Positions 1 to 4,665 of a stretch of 5,793 nt of DNA are shown here, one piece after another. Both the position numbers and the translations under genes were made by a program. The DNA is from Fidelibacterota bacterium. GTDB taxonomy: Bacteria; Fidelibacterota; Marinisomatia; Marinisomatales; UBA8229. The notes below the pieces were generated by a model. That model was not told the DNA's origin. It made no database searches and worked only from the letters and a program-made list of their open reading frames with translations. The DNA lies in contig DPYO01000083.1 of NCBI GenBank assembly GCA_003535775.1, forward strand, positions 1 through 5,793, in the 5' to 3' direction. Numbering within the stretch: position 1 is the stretch's first letter; each line of letters opens with the position of its first letter.

Positions 1-1
1 T

Positions 2-325
2 AAATGTATTGGGTGCGGTTTGTGCTATGTGGCTTGTCTTGATGGAGCTCACCAGTGTATTCATACCCGGAAGGGTCCGTGTAATGCCTGGCATGGTGAT
101 CCGGATCATGGTTTTGGACCCCGGACGGAAGTGATGCCTCCTGTCTGGCATAACGGAGGAGAAACTGCAATGAATCATGTTCCATTTGTGGATGAAAAAG
201 AATGTATTGGCTGTAATCTCTGTATGCTCGTTTGTCCGGTGCCGGATTGCATTAACATGGTTGAAGTATCTCATAGTGGTGGAAAGGAATCCTGGAAAGA
301 TCGTACTACAAACGGTTCATCGTAA
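2..325 (+). CDS. preA: NAD-dependent dihydropyrimidine dehydrogenase subunit PreA, C-terminal part (5' end outside window)
   Basis: This is the last 107 codons of an open frame entering from the left edge, ending at TAA 323-325. Two ferredoxin-type 4Fe-4S motifs are visible: CIGCGLCYVAC near the fragment start, and CIGCNLCMLVCPVPDC followed by INMVE near the end. The second is characteristic of the C-terminal domain of PreA/DPD enzymes. By family knowledge, PreA works with the flavoprotein PreT in the cytoplasm to reduce uracil and thymine to their 5,6-dihydro forms with NADH, and the clusters carry electrons between flavins. The FMN-binding TIM barrel would lie to the left. The two clusters are about 55 residues apart; as I recall, mammalian DPD has roughly 22. 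The extra stretch is rich in His, Pro and Gly. A TTG at position 20 is not a start, because the frame and the first Cys motif begin upstream of it. The cytosine deaminase downstream supports a pyrimidine role. A generic ferredoxin-domain protein is the less likely alternative. Confidence 0.85.
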   Translation, partial: KCIGCGLCYVACLDGAHQCIHTRKGPCNAWHGDPDHGFGPRTEVMPPVWHNGGETAMNHVPFVDEKECIGCNLCMLVCPVPDCINMVEVSHSGGKESWKDRTTNGSS

Positions 326-383
326 ACGAATCAAAATAAAGCTACTTATAACAATTCATCGGGGAATATGATATATAAACATA

Positions 384-409
384 AATTGTACAGTCTCCCA
401 GGTACAATT
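384..409. promoter_or_regulatory. Perfect 8-bp inverted repeat, possible operator or weak terminator
   Basis: AATTGTAC (384-391) and GTACAATT (402-409) are exact reverse complements separated by a 10-base loop. It lies 58 bases after the preA stop and 41 bases before the deaminase start, just upstream of a TATAAT hexamer at 417-422. The placement fits a repressor operator covering the -35 zone. The U-run expected of a Rho-independent terminator is weak, only GAGTTTTAT, and the stem is AT-rich. Its function is inferred. Confidence 0.4.
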
Positions 410-416
410 AGAGTTT

Positions 417-422
417 TATAAT
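417..422 (+). promoter_or_regulatory. Possible -10 box for the cytosine deaminase gene
   Basis: A perfect TATAAT lies 27 bases before the ATG at 450. No good TTGACA-like -35 is found 16-18 bases upstream, where the inverted repeat loop and right arm lie. In AT-rich DNA a TATAAT occurs easily by chance. A smaller dyad, TATTC-GT-GAATA (437-448), abuts the start codon, and no Shine-Dalgarno sequence is visible, which is common in the Bacteroidota and related phyla. Confidence 0.25.
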
Positions 423-449
423 TCACATTTGTTATATATTCGTGAATAA

Positions 450-911
450 ATGAATACAGACTGTCAATCATTGTTAAATGTCGCTATTGAAGAAGCAAGC
501 ATCGGTTTATCGGAAGGCGGTATTCCTATTGGCAGTGCTCTGTTTGATTCTGGGGGCAATCTTTTAGGTCGTGGACATAACCGCAGAGTACAAGAGAGTG
601 ATCCTTCCATACATGCTGAAACAGATGCATTTCGTAAAGCTGGAAGGCAAACAACATATAGAGACAAAATAATGGTGACAACATTAGCACCGTGTTACTA
701 TTGCAGTGGATTGATAATTCAATTCAAAATAGGAAAAGTTGTAGTAGGAGAATCTGTTAATTTTCAGGGTGGAATCGATTGGTTAAAGGAAAAGCAAGTT
801 GAAGTAATTGACTTAAATTCGCAAGAGTGCACAGATATTCTTGCGTCATTTATTAAAAAAAATCCTGAAATTTGGAACGAAGATATTGGTGAATATTTTT
901 CGCTATCCTAA
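450..911 (+). CDS. Cytosine deaminase, yeast Fcy1-like (cytidine/deoxycytidylate deaminase fold)
   Basis: This 153-aa zinc hydrolase is predicted to convert cytosine to uracil plus ammonia in the cytoplasm. It shows the deaminase signature HAE at residues 55-57 (His55 zinc ligand, Glu57 proton shuttle) and PCYYC at 81-85 (Cys82 and Cys85 zinc ligands). Resemblance to yeast Fcy1 runs the whole length: an EEA..G..EGGIPIG block at 14-28, RGHN at 41-44 with the substrate-binding Asn44, VVGE.VNF at 98-105, and a C-terminal W..EDIGE at 142-148. There Trp142 and Asp145 match pyrimidine-contacting residues of the yeast enzyme. Length is close to Fcy1 (about 158 aa), so the gene looks intact at both ends. 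ATG 450 is the only Met that keeps the first helix. No Shine-Dalgarno sequence is evident. PreA upstream would consume the uracil produced. Guanine deaminase or tRNA adenosine deaminase are less likely given the Fcy1-type C-terminus. Confidence 0.85.
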   Translation: MNTDCQSLLNVAIEEASIGLSEGGIPIGSALFDSGGNLLGRGHNRRVQESDPSIHAETDAFRKAGRQTTYRDKIMVTTLAPCYYCSGLIIQFKIGKVVVGESVNFQGGIDWLKEKQVEVIDLNSQECTDILASFIKKNPEIWNEDIGEYFSLS

Positions 912-1088
912 ACCAAATATTATCAAACTTCTTTTGATTCAGTAAACACTACACAAAAAGCAGGCTACAAGTCTATTCAATGGAATGCTACAGACATGTA
1001 TGGCAAGCCAGTAAGTGCAGGTGTATATCTCTACCAGATATTGGCAAATGACTTTATTCAAACGAAAAAAATGGTTTTTTTGAAATAG
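912..1088 (+). pseudogene. Truncated C-terminal secretion/sorting-domain tail (FlgD-Ig-like / T9SS type A-like)
   Basis: Reading on after the deaminase stop (909-911) in the same frame gives about 58 codons ending at TAG 1086-1088. They include AGYKSIQWNATDMYGKPVSA, then GVYLYQI and QTKKMVFLK. This is the recognisable last part of the immunoglobulin-like C-terminal domain that ends many secreted proteins in Marinimicrobia, Ignavibacteria and other FCB bacteria. There it acts as a sorting or anchoring signal. No start codon or passenger domain precedes it, and the upstream part of the domain is missing, so it is a remnant. It does not belong to the deaminase, which already ends as Fcy1 does. 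The matched portion starts around 921-960, and the left boundary is uncertain. Confidence 0.65.
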
Positions 1089-1092
1089 AAAC

Positions 1093-1209
1093 ATGGGTAA
1101 AGAAGAATTCAAGTCAGGTCAAATTATTACTCACAAATTATTTAACTACAGAGGTGTAAGCCTTGAGGTTGACCAAACATGTTCAACTCCGCAGGATTTA
1201 CAACCATAG
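1093..1209 (+). pseudogene. Probable remnant of an HspQ/YccV-like gene (N-terminal fragment)
   Basis: A 38-codon frame from ATG 1093 to TAG 1207-1209 encodes a segment FKSGQIITHKLFNYRGVSLE followed by VDQT. This resembles the start of HspQ/YccV-domain proteins, which open with an 'F..GQ..RH..F.YRGV..DVDP' pattern. HspQ is a small protein, about 100 aa, that binds hemimethylated DNA in vitro and influences Lon proteolysis in enterobacteria. Here the similarity stops after roughly 30 residues. The WYHV core and the 'TYVAE' C-terminal motif are absent, so the fragment is unlikely to be functional. It sits four bases after the secretion-tail stop and overlaps the next ORF by 31 bases in another frame. 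The assignment rests on a short motif and is moderate. Confidence 0.45.
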
Positions 1210-1418
1210 ACGATCGTATGATCACTCCCCAGGTATTAAATGCTCTTGACCTTATACATGAACGAAAAATGAAAATGATTGAAGATATTGTACCAATAAT
1301 TATCCAATCAGCGTTTAAGGGTTTTGTAGGGATTAAGACAGTAAGATTTATAATGCCTTCAATGAAGGAACCGCTGTTTATCTGCGTTTCGTCCTCTAAA
1401 AAGCAACTTACCCCATAA
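1179..1418 (+). CDS. Hypothetical ORF of 79 codons, family not recognised, possibly a remnant
   Basis: The frame runs from ATG 1179 to TAA 1416-1418. The predicted peptide has a charged amphipathic stretch around residues 20-50 (ALDLIHERKMKMIEDIV, then PIIIQSAFKGF), no signal peptide and no metal-binding motif I can name. No ribosome binding site is visible, and the start lies inside the HspQ-like fragment. The opposite strand is also open across this stretch (1142-1681). That is explained by the frame pairing: third codon positions coincide, and the + peptide has no Tyr, which is what would create TAA/TAG on the - strand. I favour the + reading because its composition looks protein-like, but it may be non-coding or the debris of a larger gene. 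Confidence 0.25.
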   Translation: MFNSAGFTTIDDRMITPQVLNALDLIHERKMKMIEDIVPIIIQSAFKGFVGIKTVRFIMPSMKEPLFICVSSSKKQLTP

Positions 1419-1490
1419 ATTGTTTTATATCGTCTCTCCTGTGTAGCTTCACTAAACGTAAGGAGGAAAGCTTGGCTTCCAAAAACCAAC

Positions 1491-1620
1491 ATTGTCATCC
1501 TGAGCCGAAGGTACCCGCCTACCGGCCGGACAGGAAGGCTCTCAAACAATCGTTCTATAATAAACAAATACTTGAGATTCTTCAATTTCCCGATAAATCG
1601 GGATCCTTCAGAATAACAAT
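1491..1620. repeat. Degenerate interspersed inverted-repeat element (REP/MITE-like)
   Basis: The ends ATTGTCATCCTGA (1491-1503) and the reverse complement of 1608-1620 (ATTGTTATTCTGA) match at 11 of 13 positions. The 'TGTCATCCTGAGC...GATTCTTC...TCAGAATAACA' layout is that of a short, non-coding palindromic element widely scattered in FCB and other bacterial genomes. Inside lie a CCGGCCGG palindrome (1522-1529) and a perfect hairpin at 1588-1603. No ORF spans it convincingly. It ends 12 bases before the next gene's ATG, so its right side forms that gene's upstream region. Confidence 0.55.
1588..1603. repeat. Perfect 7-bp hairpin TCCCGAT-AA-ATCGGGA
   Basis: The two arms (1588-1594 and 1597-1603) are exact reverse complements with a two-base spacer, too tight for a full RNA stem unless the innermost pairs open. 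No T-run follows, so it is not a clear terminator. It is probably a sub-structure of the 130-bp inverted-repeat element. In RNA it would sit about 30 bases before the ATG at 1633. Confidence 0.45.
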
Positions 1621-1632
1621 ATTGGGTTAGAA

Positions 1633-3615
1633 ATGAGTTTCTTCGAAGAACTAAAACAGCGGAGAGTCTTTCGTACTGCAACTGCTTATGCTGTGGTGGC
1701 TTTTGTGATTATGCAAATTGTGGAAATTGTGTTTCCCATGTTTGACATTCCAGAATGGGCAGGGCGGATGATTATCATTCTGTTGTTTATCGGTTTTCCG
1801 GTAATCATTGTTTTTTCGTGGGTATTTGATGTAACCGAGAAAGGTTTAGTCAGAAGTCAGCCGATGGATACATCCGATACGCGTTCCACCTTAGCTAAAA
1901 AGAGGACTTGGTTTGCTGCAGGCGGGATTATTCTGGGTGTTTTGCTCGGATATTTTGTTGCCAGTTCATTAGGAAAGAACAATCCTGTTGAAAACAATCG
2001 GTCCATTGCTGTCCTGCCGTTTGATAATATGAGCGACAGCAAAGATGATGAATATTTCAGCGACGGCATAACGGAAGATATTATTACCTATTTATCCAAG
2101 ATTGAAGGATTGAAGGTCATTTCCCGCACCTCCATCATGCAGTATAAAGATTCAAAAATGAACATCAAGGATATTGCGAAGGAATTGGGTGTGTCTAATA
2201 TTCTGGAAGGGAGTGTGCGTCGGGCCGGAGAAAGGGTTCGTATAACCGGCCAGTTGATCAATGCATTAACCGATGAACACCTTTGGGCGGATAGTTATGA
2301 TCGCGATCTAAAAGATATTTTTTCAGTACAAACCGATGTAGCAAAAAATATTGCCAATGCTTTAAAATCGGAATTATCTGAATCAGATAAAAAGCATTTA
2401 TCCAATATGCTAACAGATAATTCTTTGGCATATGACTATTATTTAAGATCCAAAAATGCTCCTCCAAATAAAGAAGGATTATATTTAATCGTGGATCTAC
2501 TGAACAAAGCCATTGAGCTTGATCCAAATTTTGTGGTTGCATATGCAGACCTATCCAAAACGGAAGGTTGGATTTATTTCAGTGGAATAGAAAAAACATT
2601 TGCAATGCTTGCTAGATCAAAAGCTGCTGCAGATAAAGCATTAGAATTGGATCCTGAATCTGCCGAAGCTCATGTTGCACTGGGATTATATTTCTATAGA
2701 GGATATCTCGATTATGATCGAGCCATGTATGAATTTGAAATAGCGAATAAATTGGATCCAAATGGTGAGATCGCGTTATCTGTTATGGCTTGGGTTGTGA
2801 GACGCCAGGGAAATTTTAAAAAATCTGCTGAATATGTAGAAAGAGCGCTGGAATCCGATCCAAGAAATGCGACCATGATGGGGCAGCTGTTTCCCACATA
2901 TCTGATTCTGGGTGATATAGAAAAAGCAAATGAATGGATGGATAAAGCTCTGGATATCCAACCTGAAAATGTGACCAATAGAAGCTATAAAGATCGGCAA
3001 TATTTAGTATTGTATGGGGATATTGTGAAAACAAGGCAGAAGATCAAAAGGACTCAAGAAATTGTTGGGCATGATAAATTTAATTGGAAATTGGCCTTAT
3101 TTGATATACTGGATTCTAATTATAATGATGCGTTAAAAATATTGAATGGAATTCCCGAAGACCAGAGTGAAGATCAACACGAAATTCATCTGAAGTCATT
3201 CTATCATGGCTGGATCTATGATTTGCAAGGATTAACAGAAAGATCAACAGCAAAATTTGAAGAGGCCAGGAATCATTTACTCGACAAGATCGGGGAACAT
3301 CCGGAAGATCCCCGATACAGGAGTCTGCTTGGAAAAACTTATGCTCATCTAGGCGACATGGAAAAGGCTATTAAAATGGGAAATTCTGCAAAAAGCTTAT
3401 GGCCTTTATCAAAGGATGCTTTAGGCAGTATTTGGTATATAAGGCATATGGCAGATATTTATGCAATTCTTGGCGAAAAAGAAATGGCACTAAACGAATT
3501 AAATCAATTAACCACTATACCTGTTTTTCCAAGAAAGGGTATTTATAAAGTTAATCCAATTTGGTCTGATTATTTGGATGATCCTCGTTTTCAAAAAATA
3601 CTTGAAAATATTTAA
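1633..3615 (+). CDS. Membrane-anchored TolB_N/FlgO-like domain protein with tetratricopeptide repeats
   Basis: This is a 660-aa protein. Residues 1-15 are a short basic cytoplasmic start (SFFEELKQRRVFR), followed by hydrophobic segments at about 16-36, 45-66 and 93-112. An alpha/beta domain at about 124-247 carries SIAVLPFDNMS, FSDGITEDI, LKVISRTS, LGVSNILEGSVRR and DEHLWADSYDR. This set is typical of the domain found in CadC-like, adenylate-cyclase-associated and FlgO/TolB_N-type proteins. TPR-like helical pairs follow at about 283-445 ('A..LDP' signatures) and again at about 523-625. The C-terminus NPIWSDYLDDPRFQKIL is the usual ending of this family. No DNA-binding, cyclase or kinase domain is attached, so the biochemical role is unknown; a scaffold or sensory role at the membrane is inference. 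Databases often label relatives 'adenylate cyclase', which the sequence here does not support. ATG 1633 fits the conserved family N-terminus. Its Shine-Dalgarno region is weak, and a repeat element lies just upstream. Confidence 0.85.
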   Translation: MSFFEELKQRRVFRTATAYAVVAFVIMQIVEIVFPMFDIPEWAGRMIIILLFIGFPVIIVFSWVFDVTEKGLVRSQPMDTSDTRSTLAKKRTWFAAGGIILGVLLGYFVASSLGKNNPVENNRSIAVLPFDNMSDSKDDEYFSDGITEDIITYLSKIEGLKVISRTSIMQYKDSKMNIKDIAKELGVSNILEGSVRRAGERVRITGQLINALTDEHLWADSYDRDLKDIFSVQTDVAKNIANALKSELSESDKKHLSNMLTDNSLAYDYYLRSKNAPPNKEGLYLIVDLLNKAIELDPNFVVAYADLSKTEGWIYFSGIEKTFAMLARSKAAADKALELDPESAEAHVALGLYFYRGYLDYDRAMYEFEIANKLDPNGEIALSVMAWVVRRQGNFKKSAEYVERALESDPRNATMMGQLFPTYLILGDIEKANEWMDKALDIQPENVTNRSYKDRQYLVLYGDIVKTRQKIKRTQEIVGHDKFNWKLALFDILDSNYNDALKILNGIPEDQSEDQHEIHLKSFYHGWIYDLQGLTERSTAKFEEARNHLLDKIGEHPEDPRYRSLLGKTYAHLGDMEKAIKMGNSAKSLWPLSKDALGSIWYIRHMADIYAILGEKEMALNELNQLTTIPVFPRKGIYKVNPIWSDYLDDPRFQKILENI

Positions 3616-3867
3616 TATCCTTTTTCGAAGAACTAAAACAGCGGAAAGTCTTTCGTACTGCAACTGCTTATGCTGTGGTGGCTTTTGTGATTATGCAAAT
3701 TGTGGAAATTGTGTTTCCCATGTTTGAAAAACCGGACTGGGCCAGCAGCATGATCATACTACTGCTAATCACCGGTTTTCCAATCATTATCATTTTATGA
3801 TGTAAATGATAAAAAGTTAGTCCGTATACAACAAATGCAGATTGATGGTGCTGTTGAAGTAAATTGA
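3615..3867 (+). pseudogene. Truncated tandem paralogue of the upstream TolB_N/TPR gene (N-terminal remnant)
   Basis: Immediately after the previous gene, SFFEELKQRKVFRTATAYAV is encoded again and the frame continues to GFPIIIIL, ending at TGA 3798-3800. Positions 3624-3726 match 1642-1744 at 102 of 103 bases, and similarity then falls sharply. The expected ATG is ATA (3615-3617), overlapping the last base of the upstream TAA. An ancestral TAATG stop-start overlap, and hence translational coupling, is therefore likely. Beyond 3796, in another frame, YDVNDKKLVR aligns with the intact gene's FDVTEKGLVR, implying a small deletion that removed a few codons and shifted the frame. This second frame ends at TGA 3865-3867. 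The TolB_N and TPR regions are missing. The fragment could encode at most a two-helix peptide from a downstream start, so I call it a pseudogene. Confidence 0.85.
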
Positions 3868-3886
3868 TCCTTCTGGGTAAATTGAA
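3861..3886 (+). repeat. 26-bp direct repeat, copy 1 (before the M23 gene)
   Basis: The sequence starts AAATTGATCCTTCTGGG and ends TAAATTGAA. It matches copy 2 (4627-4652) at 24 of 26 positions and contains AAATTGA at both ends. It ends three bases before the ATG at 3890, so it occupies the place of the ribosome binding site, and it covers the final stop of the paralogue remnant. Confidence 0.75.
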
Positions 3887-3889
3887 GAG

Positions 3890-4576
3890 ATGAAAAAGAC
3901 AGTATTACTTATAATTCCTCTCTTGTTTCTTTTTATAGGGTGTGAAGATGAGCAGGAGAAAGATTGTGGTGGAGTTGAGGGTGGAAATAACATTTGCGGG
4001 TGTACTGATAGTACTGCAACCAATTATGACAGTACTGCTACTTTTAATGTCGGATGTGAATATGATATCGAACCTCCTTCATCGATCTATCGTTACCCTC
4101 TTGATGAATACAGTGTAATTCAGGAATTTGGTAACATCAATTACGAGTTCAACCAGAAATACCACTCCGCCGAGGATTCGGACGGAAGCGCTGGAACGCC
4201 CGTCTACGCGGTCGCGGGCGGTGAGATCAGTTACTCCGGAACTATGGGGGGTTACGGATGGTTGATCACGATCGATCATCCTGGAGCTGATGTCTATTCG
4301 TTATACGGGCACCTAAGCACCGAGCAGCCTAAGGTAACTTTAGGCGAGGTTCAAATGGGAGACGTTATCGCCTACATTGCCGATGACGACGAGGACGGGA
4401 GTGGCGGTGGATATCCTGACTGGGGTCCCCACTTGCACTTTTCCATAAGACAGGGGAGCCGGTATGATTACCCCGATTCCGGAGACAGCCGCTGGATGGC
4501 AGGATACACCTATGTCCATCCGACAGAAATTGGCTGGCTCGACCCTACTGACTTCATAGAAGGTCACTCACAGTGA
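3890..4576 (+). CDS. M23-family metallopeptidase lipoprotein (LytM/peptidoglycan endopeptidase-like)
   Basis: This 228-aa protein has a lipoprotein signal peptide: MKK, a hydrophobic core and lipobox LFIGC with Cys18 as the predicted lipidated residue, followed by an acidic CEDEQEK. Residues 37-58 hold the GCTDSTATNYDSTATF..GCEY motif seen in many secreted marine FCB proteins. The peptidase domain spans about 68-224. The zinc ligands are all present: His92 and Asp96 (HxxxD), plus His183 of HLH (181-183). The nearby conserved His141 (LYGHLS) and His181 are also there, and GTPVYAVAGGEI (102-113) is the classic M23 strand. Family members cleave peptide cross-links in peptidoglycan, or other Gly-rich peptides, in the periplasm. 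The substrate here is inferred. Composition changes within the gene: 33-45% GC in 3901-4140 lines versus 57-62% in 4141-4260 and 4381-4440, suggesting a mosaic origin. The start is set by the signal peptide. Confidence 0.88.
   Translation: MKKTVLLIIPLLFLFIGCEDEQEKDCGGVEGGNNICGCTDSTATNYDSTATFNVGCEYDIEPPSSIYRYPLDEYSVIQEFGNINYEFNQKYHSAEDSDGSAGTPVYAVAGGEISYSGTMGGYGWLITIDHPGADVYSLYGHLSTEQPKVTLGEVQMGDVIAYIADDDEDGSGGGYPDWGPHLHFSIRQGSRYDYPDSGDSRWMAGYTYVHPTEIGWLDPTDFIEGHSQ
4007..4041 (+). repeat. Short internal direct repeat coding DSTAT twice
   Basis: GATAGTACTGCAAC (4007-4020) and GACAGTACTGCTAC (4028-4041) match at 12 of 14 positions with a 21-base period. They encode DSTAT at residues 40-44 and 47-51. 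This is part of the known cysteine-flanked motif and may have been made by local duplication. Confidence 0.5.
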
Positions 4577-4656
4577 TCGAGGAGGGTCCAAAAGTAGAGC
4601 TGGTCGGTCAACGACTGATACACTACAAATTGATTCCTCTGGGTAAATTGAAATAG
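4577..4656 (+). pseudogene. Orphan in-frame tail, possible C-terminal remnant of an unidentified gene
   Basis: Between the M23 stop and the next gene, one frame reads IEEGPKVELVGQRLIHYKLI then PLGKLK, ending at TAG 4654-4656. It continues upstream out of frame into the M23 gene. It looks protein-like but has no start codon and no family I recognise. The final KLIPLGKLK corresponds to copy 2 of the 26-bp repeat, so the repeat may derive from a protein C-terminus. Chance is not excluded over so short a stretch. Confidence 0.25.
4627..4652 (+). repeat. 26-bp direct repeat, copy 2 (before the SMP-30-like gene)
   Basis: The sequence starts AAATTGATTCCTCTGGG and ends TAAATTGAA. It differs from copy 1 at two positions and is identical to copy 3 over the 16 bases visible there. 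It ends 13 bases before ATG 4666, just ahead of that gene's ribosome binding site. Confidence 0.75.
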
Positions 4657-4660
4657 GGAG
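4656..4660 (+). promoter_or_regulatory. Ribosome binding site for the SMP-30-like gene
   Basis: GGGAG, five bases before ATG 4666, is the clearest Shine-Dalgarno-like sequence in the window and fixes this start ahead of a well-formed hydrophobic export segment. Confidence 0.55.
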
Positions 4661-4665
4661 ATAAA

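Noticed and set aside
20..22. TTG as the start of a small ferredoxin gene
   Set aside because: The frame is open to the window edge and the first cysteines of the motif lie upstream of the TTG, so this is the end of a longer gene.
177..371. 64-codon + strand frame inside and after preA
   Set aside because: It overlaps the clear 4Fe-4S coding frame and is a shifted shadow of it.
1142..1681. 179-codon minus-strand frame
   Set aside because: It crosses the inverted-repeat element and the conserved start of the + strand 660-aa gene, shows no family motif, and its openness is explained by wobble-aligned frame pairing with the + reading.
2258..3034. Several minus-strand frames of 70-95 codons
   Set aside because: All lie within the well-supported TPR coding region and show no recognisable motif.
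3817..4023. Minus-strand 68-codon frame
   Set aside because: It runs antisense through the lipoprotein signal peptide and the Cys motif, and has no domain evidence.
4079..4567. Minus-strand frames opposite the M23 domain
   Set aside because: They are long only because the region is GC-richer; the + strand carries the full set of M23 zinc-binding motifs.
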